The position numbers and the translations under genes were made by a program. A stretch of 64,000 nucleotides of DNA from Methanoculleus sp. UBA374 (GTDB lineage: Archaea; Halobacteriota; Methanomicrobia; Methanomicrobiales; Methanoculleaceae): NCBI GenBank assembly GCA_002508705.1, contig DAYL01000019.1, positions 53,028 through 117,027 of the forward strand, written 5' to 3'. Each line of letters starts with the position of its first letter. Positions within the stretch are counted from its first letter, which is position 1. The notes below the pieces were generated by a model. It worked only from the letters and a program-made list of their open reading frames with translations, had not been told where the DNA came from and made no database searches. Shown in pieces: positions 12,230-21,019 of the stretch.

Positions 12230-12999
12230 GTCTTATTCCGTATTTTTCATCTTCATCCAAGGTCTGGGAGTCGCGGGACTGGGTCTTCGGACTCGAGGAC
12301 ATCGGGTACACCGGCTGGGAGATCGTTGCCGACGGGAAGTATCGCCTGGACAACCCCGAAAATTTCGCCGCCATCCGGGAGAACCTCGAAAGCACCGGTC
12401 TACTCGCGACCGTCCACGCTCCCTACAGCGACTTAAACCTTGCATCGCTGAATTACCCCATCTGGCGCGAGTCCATCCGTCAGACCTGCTGCTGCATCCG
12501 CTACGCGGCCGACCTGACCGACCGGGTAACGGTTCACCCCGGGTTTGTCTCCCCCGTAGGAAAACTCGTCCCCGAGAAGGTCTGGGAGATGCAGAAGACC
12601 GCACTTGTCGAGATCGGGAAGTATGCGGAGGAGCACGGCGTCCTTGCATGCGTCGAGAACATGATCAGCATCAAGGACTTTCTCTGCCGCTACCCGGAGG
12701 AACTCCTCGGACTCACGGAAGGGATTGCGGGGATCGGGGTCACCCTCGACATAGGGCATGCCAACACCAACGGTCTTGTGGATGCGTTTCTCGCCCATGT
12801 CCGGGAAGCCAGTCACCTGCATGTCCACGACAACCACGGAAAGTCGGACGAGCACCTTGCCCTCGGCGACGGGACCATCGCCTGGGAGAAGGTCGGGTGG
12901 GTCGTTGCCCGCGATTACTCCGGCCGGGTCGTGATCGAGGGCCGGACGCTTGAAGAGGCAAAGCGGAGCCTTGCAGCATTCAGGGAGTGGTTTGTATAG
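12226..12999 (+). CDS. Sugar phosphate isomerase/epimerase (AP endonuclease 2-like TIM barrel)
   Basis: The 257-residue protein has the xylose-isomerase-like barrel pattern. It runs from GYTGWEIVADGKY to VHAPYSDLNLASL, VTVHPGFVSP, ACVENMISI (Glu metal ligand), TLDIGHANTNGL and HVHDNHGKSDEHLALGDG, and ends VVIEGRTLEEA. The His/Asp/Glu residues at these strand ends are the expected metal ligands. Substrate is unassigned; the family includes sugar epimerases and endonuclease IV relatives. The start is fixed by the ATGA overlap with the UPF0200 stop. The next gene begins within its last codons. Confidence 0.87.
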   Translation: MSLIPYFSSSSKVWESRDWVFGLEDIGYTGWEIVADGKYRLDNPENFAAIRENLESTGLLATVHAPYSDLNLASLNYPIWRESIRQTCCCIRYAADLTDRVTVHPGFVSPVGKLVPEKVWEMQKTALVEIGKYAEEHGVLACVENMISIKDFLCRYPEELLGLTEGIAGIGVTLDIGHANTNGLVDAFLAHVREASHLHVHDNHGKSDEHLALGDGTIAWEKVGWVVARDYSGRVVIEGRTLEEAKRSLAAFREWFV

Positions 13000-13940
13000 C
13001 CGGCGAGACCCTGCACGTTCACTTCCTCGGTACGGCGGGTGCGCTCCCGTCGCCGCAGCGAAACCCCTCCTGTATCCTGATCCGACGGGGTTCCGATACC
13101 CTGCTCTTCGACTGCGGGGAGGGTACCCAGCAGCAGATGATGCGCGCCCGGACCGGGTTCACCGTGAACGCCATCTTCATCACCCACTGGCATGCCGACC
13201 ATTTCCTCGGTGTCTTCGGGCTTATCGAGACCCTTGCGTTCATGGGACGTACCGACCCGCTTCCGATCTACGGCCCTCCCTGGGTGGAGGAGTTCGTCGA
13301 GATCGTGCAGAAGATTAACCGCCACACCCGGGGATTTTCCGTCACCGCTCACGCTCTCGACCACGGTTCGGTCGTGCCCTTCAGCGGCTACACCGTCCGG
13401 GCGTTCGCCACGTCTCACGGCATCCCCGGGCTCGGCTACGTGATGGAGGAGGATGAACGGCCCGGCCGGTTCAACCGCGAGCGGGCGATTGCGCTCGGCA
13501 TCCCGCCGGGTCCGCTCTTCGGGAGGCTGCAACGCGGGGAAGCGGTCCGCATCGTCCGCGACGGCGTCGAGACCGAGGTCCTGCCCGTCGATGTGCTGGG
13601 AGAGCCGCGCCCCGGACGGAAGGTCGTCTATACCGGGGACACCCGACCGCTCCAGAACCAGCCCGAGACCGCGGCGATGATCCGGGACGCCGACCTCCTG
13701 ATCCACGACGCTACGTTCGACGACCAGGAGAGCAACCGCGCCCGGGAGGTCCTGCACTCCACCGCCGGTGAAGCCGGTGAGGCCGCCCGGGCCACAAACG
13801 CCCGTATGCTTGCCCTGATGCATATAAGCTCCCGGTATACGAGCACAGCAAACCATATACGCGATGCAAAGCGACAGTATGAGGGAGACGTGATCCTGCC
13901 GGCAGACCTGACGGTGCTGGAGGTCCCGTATCGAGGTTGA
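12987..13940 (+). CDS. rnz: Ribonuclease Z
   Basis: tRNase Z removes the 3' trailer of tRNA precursors. The protein of about 317 residues opens with LHVHFLGTAGALPSPQRNPS. It carries the zinc motif THWHADHFLG at about 65-74 and later GDTRPL and LIHDATFDD. HSTAGEAGEAA and ALMHISSRY complete the metallo-beta-lactamase set. The chosen start is the GTG at 12987, overlapping the previous gene by 13 bases. A start nearer to residue 9 cannot be ruled out. It closes a three-gene overlapping run. Confidence 0.95.
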   Translation: MVCIAGETLHVHFLGTAGALPSPQRNPSCILIRRGSDTLLFDCGEGTQQQMMRARTGFTVNAIFITHWHADHFLGVFGLIETLAFMGRTDPLPIYGPPWVEEFVEIVQKINRHTRGFSVTAHALDHGSVVPFSGYTVRAFATSHGIPGLGYVMEEDERPGRFNRERAIALGIPPGPLFGRLQRGEAVRIVRDGVETEVLPVDVLGEPRPGRKVVYTGDTRPLQNQPETAAMIRDADLLIHDATFDDQESNRAREVLHSTAGEAGEAARATNARMLALMHISSRYTSTANHIRDAKRQYEGDVILPADLTVLEVPYRG

Positions 13941-13961
13941 TTGCGATGGACGGTGATGGTG

Positions 13962-15158
13962 ATGTGGCAGGGTCTCTTCAGCCAGAACCGCCTGATCCTG
14001 ACCGGTCTTGGCGCTTTGCTCGCCAGCGCCGCTGCCTTAAGCATTGCAGGCATCTATCTTGGCTCCGTCCGTGAAGTCCTCAGCCTGATCCCCGGCCTGA
14101 TGGTGCTTCTGCCGTCGACCATCAATATGCGGGGGAGCATCGCCGGGGTTTTTGCATCCCGCCTCTCGTCGTCGATGCACCTCGGGGAGTTCTCCATCGA
14201 CTTTCGGGACGGCTCGGTCCTCGGCGATAATATCCGTGCCTCGCTCGTGGTGACGGTCGAGACGGCCTTCGCGCTCGGCATCCTCGCCTACGCGGCGGGT
14301 CTTCTCTTCGGGTTTCCCACGGTGGGCGTCGTCGACCTCGTGCTGATCTCGGTTGTGAGCGGGATCGTCTCCGGGCTTGTGGTGACGGGAGTCACCCTGG
14401 TCGTTGCGCTTGTAAGTTACCGTTACGGCCTCGACCTCGATATGATCGCCGCACCGACCGTCACCACCTCCGGAGACATCGTCACGCTCCCGATCCTCAT
14501 GCTCTCCGCGACATCGGTCATGCTCCTTTCCCCCGGGGCACGCCAGGCGCTCGGTGTCGTCGTGGTCGCCGTCGTCATAGCCACGCTCCTCTACACCCGC
14601 CGCCGGTCGGAGGGGACGGGAGCCATCGTCCGCGAGAACCTCGCTCTCCTCATCCCGCTCGGCGTCTTCGGTACGCTGGCCGGGCTGACCTACTCGTTCA
14701 ATCTGGACAACTTGCTTGTGCTTGCGGTCTTCCTCATCCTGATACCGCCGTTCACGGGCGGACTCGGATCGATAGGCGGCATCCTCGCATCGCGCCTATC
14801 GACGGAGATGCACACCGGCGAAGTCAACCCCTCGTTCCTCCCCGGGCGCGGTGTCGTGCATCATTTTATTATTTCCTATCTCTATACGTTGATACTGCTT
14901 CCACTGCTGGCGCTCATCGCGCATGGTGCGGCGGTGCTCATGGAGTTAAACAGCCCCGGCCCCGGGGTACTGGTCACCATCAGCCTTGTAGCAGGTCTGG
15001 CCGTCGTGACACTGGTGAACGGCGTGGCGTATATAACCGCCAGCCTTTCGTTTCGGTATGGTCTCGATCCCGACAACTTCGGAATCCCTGTCATCACAAG
15101 CCTGATCGACCTGATCGGCGCAGCCACCCTTGTGACAGTGATGAACCTGCTGTTGTAG
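13962..15158 (+). CDS. MgtE-like cation permease with duplicated domain (COG1824 type)
   Basis: The protein of about 398 residues has ten or so hydrophobic segments arranged as two similar halves. Each half has a glycine-rich loop of the MgtE type: NMRGSIAGVFASRLSSSMHLGE in the first and GLGSIGGILASRLSTEMHTGE in the second. Each also has a matching later segment, SYRYGLDLDMIAAP versus SFRYGLDPDNFGIP. Such SLC41/MgtE-related permeases are thought to move Mg2+ or other divalent cations. Start choice among TTG 13941, ATG 13956 and ATG 13962 is uncertain; 13962 has GGTGAT at good spacing. The next gene, 14 bases away, encodes its probable regulatory partner. Confidence 0.82.
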   Translation: MWQGLFSQNRLILTGLGALLASAAALSIAGIYLGSVREVLSLIPGLMVLLPSTINMRGSIAGVFASRLSSSMHLGEFSIDFRDGSVLGDNIRASLVVTVETAFALGILAYAAGLLFGFPTVGVVDLVLISVVSGIVSGLVVTGVTLVVALVSYRYGLDLDMIAAPTVTTSGDIVTLPILMLSATSVMLLSPGARQALGVVVVAVVIATLLYTRRRSEGTGAIVRENLALLIPLGVFGTLAGLTYSFNLDNLLVLAVFLILIPPFTGGLGSIGGILASRLSTEMHTGEVNPSFLPGRGVVHHFIISYLYTLILLPLLALIAHGAAVLMELNSPGPGVLVTISLVAGLAVVTLVNGVAYITASLSFRYGLDPDNFGIPVITSLIDLIGAATLVTVMNLLL

Positions 15159-15172
15159 TAAAACATGAGAAA

Positions 15173-16393
15173 ATGGTTGACAGACCCATGACGGAACGTG
15201 AATATCAGCCGATCAGCTTCAAAGACGTTCTGATCGAGATGAAGGACGTCTCGGAACTGATGGTTGACCTCGCCTATTCTGCGATACTCTTCGACAGCAA
15301 AGAGATAGCGCTCGAGGTGATTAATCTCGAGGAAAGCATGAATAAACTGGTTTATCAGGCCAGAATTCAGAGCGTCCTTGGTGCTCGAAGGCTCGAAGAG
15401 GCGGAAGCGATGAGCGGTATGCTTCAGGTGGCTGAGGCAGCGGAGCGAATTGCGAACTCGGCTTCCGACGTAGCAAAACTTATCCTGAAAGACATCAGGT
15501 TCCCGGCAAAACTCAAGCGCGTCTTTCCCGAAGCTGAAGAGATTGTCACCCGGGTTATCGTCGGCCAGGGAAGCGAACTTGTCGGCCGCACGCTCGGCGA
15601 ACTTAAAATCCAGAGTACGACGGGTATGCAGGTGATTGCCATCCGTCGCGGGAGGGGCTGGATCTACGACCCCGATAAAACCACCCGGGTGGAGAGCGGC
15701 GACATCCTGATATCGCGGGGCTCGGAGGCCGGAGCGGCTATCCTCTCCCGGATGGCGGGGGTGACGGAATGCGCCCCGGGAAAATCCTCGCATGCGGCCG
15801 AGGTCGATGACCTTGACCGGGCGGTCCAGTTGATCATCGAGATGAAAAACCTCTCGGAACTCTCCGTTGGACTGGCATACACCTCCCTGCTCTTCAACAA
15901 CAAGGAGGTCGCGCACGAGGTGGTCGCCCTTGACTCGACGCTCGACGACATGCGCTACGACCTGGACCTCTGGATCCTTGAAGCGGCGCGAAAGATCGAC
16001 GATGTGCGCTACCTCCGGGGTCTTTTGTATATGTCCTCTTTTGCACAGGGGATCAGTGATTCTGCCCACGCCATTGTCGACGTAATCCTGCGTGATATTG
16101 AGGTCCCGCCGGTCTTTAAGAAGATCGTCCGTGAGTCGGATGAGATTATCACGCGGGTTCCTGTGGCCGGCTCGTCGCTGCTCGTGGCGCGGACCCTTAA
16201 GGAGGCGTCGCTTTCGACGGTGACCGGGATGGTCGTGCTCGCCATCAAACACCGCGACCGGTGGGTCTACCGCCCGGGGAAGGATGTCCGACTAGCGAGC
16301 GGTGATATTATCATCGCCAAGGGCAGACGGGATGGTGAGTGCCGGTTGTATGAACTTGCCGGATACCCCGCCAGGGTGCCCGAAGAAGAATGA
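15173..16393 (+). CDS. PhoU-like/TrkA-C protein with tandem duplication (COG3273 type)
   Basis: The 406-residue soluble protein is two copies of one unit. Each has a PhoU-like helical segment (ILFDSKEIALEVINLEESMN; LLFNNKEVAHEVVALDSTLD). Each then has a TrkA-C/RCK_C domain (LVGRTLGELKIQSTTGMQVI; LVARTLKEASLSTVTGMVVL, ending SGDIIIAKG). RCK_C domains bind small ligands to gate transporters. Sitting 14 bases after the MgtE-like permease, it is very likely its cytosolic regulatory subunit. This pairing is known in archaea, but the transported ion has not been deduced here. An alternative start lies at 15188. Confidence 0.82.
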   Translation: MVDRPMTEREYQPISFKDVLIEMKDVSELMVDLAYSAILFDSKEIALEVINLEESMNKLVYQARIQSVLGARRLEEAEAMSGMLQVAEAAERIANSASDVAKLILKDIRFPAKLKRVFPEAEEIVTRVIVGQGSELVGRTLGELKIQSTTGMQVIAIRRGRGWIYDPDKTTRVESGDILISRGSEAGAAILSRMAGVTECAPGKSSHAAEVDDLDRAVQLIIEMKNLSELSVGLAYTSLLFNNKEVAHEVVALDSTLDDMRYDLDLWILEAARKIDDVRYLRGLLYMSSFAQGISDSAHAIVDVILRDIEVPPVFKKIVRESDEIITRVPVAGSSLLVARTLKEASLSTVTGMVVLAIKHRDRWVYRPGKDVRLASGDIIIAKGRRDGECRLYELAGYPARVPEEE

Positions 16394-16407
16394 TTTGGTG
16401 AACTGTT

Positions 16408-18243
16408 ATGGAAGATACAAACGACATGATTGTCTATCGCCTCGGGGCGAACTGTGACCTCGACGAGGTGGAAGAAGGAAAGACGTATCTTGGACGGGTG
16501 CAGGGTTTCGCCCCGTTCGGCGTCTTCGTCCAGTTGAATGATCGGGTTAAGGGGCTCGTTCATAAGAGTAATGTAAAGTTGCAGCATACCGAGCGCGACC
16601 CGATCATCGTTCACGTCCTCCAGATCCGGAGCAACGGCAACATCGACCTTGAAGAGGTTACGCCGACCGTCTACCAGACCCAGAACGTGAACAAGAAGAC
16701 GACGAATGTGCTTCTTTCCGATATCGGGAAGAAGATCGGCAGGACGGTACTGATCGAGGGCGAGATCGCCCAGATCAAGCAAACATCGGGACCGACGATC
16801 TTTACGGTCGTGGACGAATCCGGCACCGCAAACGCGGCTGCATTCATCGAGGCGGGTGTCCGCGCCTACCCTGAGGTGAACCTCGGTGATATCGTTTCCC
16901 TCACGGGTGAGGTGATGCAGCGCAACAACCAGCTCCAGATCGAGGCCAGGTCCATGGCGGTCATGGACCCGGGGGACGCGGGCGAGGTCCGGGGGCGTAT
17001 CGATGCGGCGCTTGAGAAGCGTGCGGAACCGCCCGACCTTCCGTTCCTTATTGAGAGTGAGGTCCTTGACGCTCTCCGGCCCCGGATGCGCCAGGTGGCA
17101 AAGGAGATCCGGAAGGCGGTCCTGACCGCGAGGCCGATTATCCTCCGGCACCATGCGGACGCTGACGGGATCTGTGCTGCCGTTGCTATTGAGCAGGCGG
17201 TGACCGCGCTGCTCCGTGAGAGCGCCGGAGACTTCGATGCAGAGTACTTCCTCTTCAAACGGTCGCCGTCCAAAGCCCCGTTCTACGAGGTGGAGGACAT
17301 CACGCGCGACCTCGACTTCGCTCTCAAGGACAACGTCCGCTACGGACAGAAGATGCCGCTGATCCTCCTGATGGACAACGGGTCCACCGAGGAGGATATG
17401 CCGTCGCTGAAGTTGACCCGGATCTACGGTCTCCCGGTGATGGTTGTGGACCACCACCATCCCGATAAGGTCGTGGATGATTACCTGATCGGGCACGTGA
17501 ACCCCTATCTGGCGGGGGGAGATTACGGGATCACGGCCGGGATGCTGGGAACGGAGATCGCCCGCATGGTCAACCCGGCGATCGAGGACCAGATCCGGCA
17601 CCTGCCGGCGATTGCGGGGGTCGGCGACCGGAGCGAAGCACCGGAGCGTGCCCGTTACCTCGCGGTGGCCGCACCCGGCTACTCGGAGGACGATTGCCGC
17701 GATATTGCTCTGGCACTCGATTATGAGCAATTCTGGCTCCGGTTCGGCGATGGGAGAGAACTTGTCAAAGATATCCTGAACCTCTCCGGTAAGCCAGAAC
17801 GCCATGAACAGTTCGTCGACCTGCTGGTCGAAGAGGCAAATCACGCGATCGAGGAGCAACTCAGTGCCATCATGCCCCACGTCGAGAGCCGGGTGCTGCA
17901 GAACGGGGCTCATCTCTTCATGCTCGATGTGGAGATCTTCGCTCACAGGTTCACGTTCCCGCCGCCCGGCAAGACTTCGGGAGAGGTGCATGACCGGCTG
18001 GTCAAAGCGCATCCGGGAGAGCCGGTCGTCACGATCGGGTTCGGGCCGGACTTTGCCGTCTTGCGTTCCCGGGGCGTCATGATGAACATACCCCGGATGG
18101 TGCGCGAACTCCATAGTGAGATCTCCGGCGGCGGGGTGAGCGGCGGCGGTCATCTTGTCGTCGGGAGCATCAAGTTCGTCGAGGGAATGCGCGATGTGGT
18201 ACTGGATAGCCTGATCCAGAAGATTGGCGAAGCACCAATCTGA
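16408..18243 (+). CDS. DHH phosphoesterase with S1 and OB domains (archaeal RecJ-like)
   Basis: The 611-residue protein begins with an S1 RNA-binding domain (GKTYLGRVQGFAPFGVFVQL) at about residues 20-75. An OB-fold follows at about 105-200 (VLIEGEIAQIKQTSGPTIFT). The DHH nuclease core has RHHADADGICAA near 247, DNGSTEEDMP and VVDHHHPD near 346. The DHHA1 glycine motif GGGVSGGGH is near 574. This architecture is shared by archaeal RecJ-like proteins linked to replication (GINS-associated) or to RNA decay. Which branch this one belongs to is uncertain. GGTGA upstream of the ATG is a good ribosome site. Confidence 0.88.
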   Translation: MEDTNDMIVYRLGANCDLDEVEEGKTYLGRVQGFAPFGVFVQLNDRVKGLVHKSNVKLQHTERDPIIVHVLQIRSNGNIDLEEVTPTVYQTQNVNKKTTNVLLSDIGKKIGRTVLIEGEIAQIKQTSGPTIFTVVDESGTANAAAFIEAGVRAYPEVNLGDIVSLTGEVMQRNNQLQIEARSMAVMDPGDAGEVRGRIDAALEKRAEPPDLPFLIESEVLDALRPRMRQVAKEIRKAVLTARPIILRHHADADGICAAVAIEQAVTALLRESAGDFDAEYFLFKRSPSKAPFYEVEDITRDLDFALKDNVRYGQKMPLILLMDNGSTEEDMPSLKLTRIYGLPVMVVDHHHPDKVVDDYLIGHVNPYLAGGDYGITAGMLGTEIARMVNPAIEDQIRHLPAIAGVGDRSEAPERARYLAVAAPGYSEDDCRDIALALDYEQFWLRFGDGRELVKDILNLSGKPERHEQFVDLLVEEANHAIEEQLSAIMPHVESRVLQNGAHLFMLDVEIFAHRFTFPPPGKTSGEVHDRLVKAHPGEPVVTIGFGPDFAVLRSRGVMMNIPRMVRELHSEISGGGVSGGGHLVVGSIKFVEGMRDVVLDSLIQKIGEAPI

Positions 18244-18418
18244 TCGCTACTTCTTTCTCGCTGATATTCCTCTCTGCCGGGTTCTTCTCTTTTGCGGCCC
18301 TGGTTCGGGTCTTTTCACGGGCACTGTGTCTTCTTACGGCGCTTGTTTCCGTATAACGATCTCTCCAGCATTGCTATGTCTGGGAGAACCACTACCGGTG
18401 TATCTTTGATTGATACCG

Positions 18419-18430
18419 AAATATAAAAAT
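18419..18430 (+). promoter_or_regulatory. TATA box of the surface-protein gene
   Basis: The sequence AAATATAAAAAT at 18419-18430 lies about 27-35 bases before the ATG at 18456. A start of transcription would fall within a few bases of the initiation codon. No ribosome site is seen, so a leaderless mRNA is likely. Confidence 0.55.
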
Positions 18431-18455
18431 AGGTTTATACCGAATCGGGGTCCTC

Positions 18456-19025
18456 ATGGCAGGAAATCGATGGACATGGAGAGGACTCCTGGTAGTGCTC
18501 TTCGTGACAGCAGCGGCCCTTATGTTTCCCGTGACGGCCCAGAGCACGGCATCCGCAGAACCTCTGACCTGGACTCTCCCCCCGACCCCCGAAGAAACTC
18601 CGGATGATGCGACTCCGGAGGCAACTCCGGATGAGACGCTGAGCAACGAAACTCCGGATGACGAGACAATCAACGAAACCGTTGTCGATGAGACTCTGGA
18701 CGACGTGACTCCGGACGAGACTCCGAGCAACGAAACCCCGGCTGACGGGACAACCAACGAAACGGCTAACGAAACCCCGGGCAACGAGACTCTCAACGAG
18801 ACTGCTGTGGAGACCGGACCGCCCATCATCATCGGGACGGATGAGGTGACGACGGAAGCGACACCGGCAGAGACTTCAACGGCCGAGATGCCGACCTTCA
18901 CGCCGATACAGGCGGCACAGGTCAACGTAAGCCCGACAGCTACCGCCCCTCTCTCGCTTGTCGGCGTCGTTACGGCGGTTGCAGTAGCCGGGCTCCTTGT
19001 CGTGATGCGGAGGAACAGGAAGTAA
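18456..19025 (+). CDS. Secreted Thr/Glu/Asn-rich surface protein with C-terminal membrane anchor
   Basis: The 189-residue protein has a signal peptide (RGLLVVLFVTAAALMFPVTA) and a low-complexity middle of repeated N-E-T-P and D-E-T blocks at about residues 45-125. It ends in a hydrophobic segment followed by basic residues (GLLVVMRRNRK). The many NET triplets are N-glycosylation sequons. The tail, preceded by SPTATAPLS, resembles archaeal C-terminal sorting or anchoring signals. I infer a heavily glycosylated cell-surface spacer or S-layer-associated protein. No enzymatic domain is present. Confidence 0.7.
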   Translation: MAGNRWTWRGLLVVLFVTAAALMFPVTAQSTASAEPLTWTLPPTPEETPDDATPEATPDETLSNETPDDETINETVVDETLDDVTPDETPSNETPADGTTNETANETPGNETLNETAVETGPPIIIGTDEVTTEATPAETSTAEMPTFTPIQAAQVNVSPTATAPLSLVGVVTAVAVAGLLVVMRRNRK

Positions 19026-19303
19026 CGAGAGGATACAGGGTTCCTACCGGATCGGTGCCGGACGGCCGCGTCTCCGGGTCAACGGCGCCTATACCGGGCG
19101 CTCCACCGTTATGCAGCCCCGATAAAAGAGGGGGCCAGTCCCACCCCTTCCGGCATATCGACCGCCTCGCCTCACCGTTCGGCGCGCCGATGCACAATAA
19201 TATCCGGTGATTTGTATAGATCTATGGAGATATTTTGGTGTCAAATGAGTAGGTTTTTATAGTGCTCGCTACAAAAAGCACTTGCTCACGAGGGAATGAG
19301 TCG
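19026..19303. other. Intergenic region with promoter for the following small gene
   Basis: The 278 bases hold no supported gene. Near the 3' end GTTTTTATAG at 19253-19262 is a TATA-like box, followed by the ribosome site GAGGGAATGAG at about 19290-19300 for the ATG at 19304. The rest is unassigned. Confidence 0.45.
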
Positions 19304-19555
19304 ATGTCGACAAAAGATCGAATTAAAGAGAAATATACCGATACCCAGAGGAAGATCCTGTACCACCTCAAATCCGGGCTGAAGACAGGCAAATCCTACT
19401 TCAAATCAAAGTATATCGCGACGGACCTGGGTCTTTCCCCGAAAGAAGTCGGGATCAACCTTGCTATCCTCTCGGAGATCTGCGACGAGCTGGATATCAA
19501 GCGCTGGAGTTACTCGAACAGTACGACGTGGCGTGTTACCCCCCGGGCAGCATAG
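19304..19555 (+). CDS. Small conserved archaeal DNA-binding-like protein (DUF7123-like)
   Basis: The 83-residue basic protein resembles a small winged-helix domain conserved in euryarchaea: YTDTQRKILYHLKSGLKTGK, then KYIATDLGLSPKEVGINLAI and a wing-like RWSYSNSTTWRVTP. The start at ATG 19304 has a clear ribosome site (GAGGGAATGAG); an upstream in-frame codon at 19262 is unlikely. Its likely role is DNA binding, but the target is unknown. The family name is given from memory. Confidence 0.7.
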   Translation: MSTKDRIKEKYTDTQRKILYHLKSGLKTGKSYFKSKYIATDLGLSPKEVGINLAILSEICDELDIKRWSYSNSTTWRVTPRAA

Positions 19556-19584
19556 TTTTATTCTGGAACGCCGTACTCTACGGC

Positions 19585-19770
19585 ATGAAGATCGTCGAGT
19601 TCGAAGCACCTGTCGAGTTTGTGGCCACCATCAACGACCACAAAGACTGCCTCATGTCCCAGGACAAGAGTCACGAGAACCCTGCTGTGCTCTGGTTTAA
19701 TATCGATGTCCCGAAGGGGCACGGTATACAGGCCGGAGACCGTGTCCGGGTCACGGTCGAAAAGATCTGA
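19585..19770 (+). CDS. Small hypothetical protein, 61 residues
   Basis: The frame from ATG 19585 gives a compact acidic protein (MKIVEFEAPVEF at the start, GIQAGDRVRVTVEKI at the end). The last segment looks like an OB/SH3-type beta strand pair. AGTTTTATT at 19554-19562 lies at TATA distance and no ribosome site precedes the ATG, suggesting leaderless expression. An earlier in-frame start at 19528 would overlap the upstream gene. I do not recognise the family. Confidence 0.55.
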   Translation: MKIVEFEAPVEFVATINDHKDCLMSQDKSHENPAVLWFNIDVPKGHGIQAGDRVRVTVEKI

Positions 19771-19852
19771 GTTAAGGCTCGCTGCGGTTGGGGCCCCCCT
19801 CCTCGTCGCGGATGGGACCCCAACACGTTCACGGTGCGTGGGAAAAGAGGTT

Positions 19853-20452
19853 CTATTCGATAGGATTTTCCAGGTATTCAGGGAGCGTCTCCAGAGTGAT
19901 GCGGTAGGAGTCGACCTCATCCACACTGACGATGACGTAGAAGTCCTTACCGCCCCTCTCGACGTTTTTGATGATGCCGCCCGGGTAATGCAGGTCGGCC
20001 CCTTCTACAATGGTCCCGCTCTCGAGTTCCACAAGTGCCATCCTGAAGTGTGCCGCTTCAGGCCTTACCGTTGAAGAGAAACTGCAGTTCAGCCTCCAGA
20101 TCGCGTAGGGCACATGGAATGCCTCGGTGATGCCTCCTCTTGTTTCCTCGATGTACGCGAACGGGATGATCTTCGTGGTCTCCTTCCATGGCGGGTCGGA
20201 ACCCCCATAGAACGTGAGATTATCGGGGAGGTGACAGAGGGGGTAACTCCAGAACCCGGCCGTATAGGTGAGCCTGGCAGGTTCGGGCGGTACGGGCGAT
20301 GTCGGCGCAGGGGCAGCGGTGACGGTGGGCGGCGGGGGGATGTTTTCCGGAATTTCCGACCCCGCATCCGCTACAGGCGGGCGAAATATCACCGCTATTG
20401 CGGAGACGATGATCAGGGCAGCAACGATGCTCAATGCGTCGCCTTTATCCAC
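19853..20452 (-). CDS. Membrane-anchored or secreted hypothetical protein
   Basis: The 199-residue protein has a short charged start (MDKGD), one hydrophobic segment (ALSIVAALIIVSAIAVIF), then a Pro-rich linker (residues about 38-60). A globular extracytoplasmic domain follows with two cysteines (PLCHLPDNL, LNCSFSS). The GD-A-L plus hydrophobic stretch is reminiscent of an archaeal class III (pilin-type) signal, but this is only a resemblance. The start is GTG. I cannot name the domain. Confidence 0.6.
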   Translation of the reverse strand: MDKGDALSIVAALIIVSAIAVIFRPPVADAGSEIPENIPPPPTVTAAPAPTSPVPPEPARLTYTAGFWSYPLCHLPDNLTFYGGSDPPWKETTKIIPFAYIEETRGGITEAFHVPYAIWRLNCSFSSTVRPEAAHFRMALVELESGTIVEGADLHYPGGIIKNVERGGKDFYVIVSVDEVDSYRITLETLPEYLENPIE

Positions 20453-20637
20453 AGGTATAGTAGGAGGGAGTACAAGGCAAAAGACCTTCTGGTTTGAGAT
20501 CTGTATTCTCCCCTGGTAATCGTGGAAATTGTCGTTTGAGATTTGAATAATCCCGGTTTTATCATGTATCCCCTCTCGATTGAGGTTTTAAAACGGAACC
20601 GTTAATACAGAGGCAGTTCCAATGTCCTGATGAGAGC

Positions 20638-20895
20638 ATGGACGTCACTGAGGTTCGCACGTGGGTGATCTTTTATCTGCTCTCGTTTGTGGTGCTCCTC
20701 GTAGCGGTCTTCATTACCCAGAGCGACAGCCAGCTCTGGGTCAGCCTCATGCTCATCATCGTCGTCGTCGGAGTAAATTTTTACCTGCTCTTCTCTGAGT
20801 TGAGGCGTTACCAGGCCCGGAAGGCGTTCATGCACCGGATGTCGCAGTTCGACGAAACCGAGACGGACACGGACTCTTCCGGCCACCGCTGGTAA
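20638..20895 (+). CDS. Small two-helix membrane protein
   Basis: The 85-residue protein has two hydrophobic helices at about residues 8-27 and 34-52. A basic stretch (LRRYQARKAFMHR) and an acidic tail (ETETDTDSS) follow. TTTTAAAA about 50 bases upstream may be its TATA box. Function is unknown. Such small membrane proteins are often taxon-specific. Confidence 0.6.
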   Translation: MDVTEVRTWVIFYLLSFVVLLVAVFITQSDSQLWVSLMLIIVVVGVNFYLLFSELRRYQARKAFMHRMSQFDETETDTDSSGHRW

Positions 20896-21019
20896 TGAGG
20901 TTGTCCCAAAATTCTGCTCTGCCAAGGCCCGGATGGCAAACACATGACATGCAAGCGTTTTGATCAAGGTAGTACAAAAAAAGGTTTGCGGACCTTTTTG
21001 GGACGATTACGATCTCTCC

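Noticed and set aside
16267..18153. Long minus-strand open frame opposite the DHH nuclease gene
   Set aside because: The sense protein has S1, OB and DHH motifs; the antisense product has none and no ribosome site.
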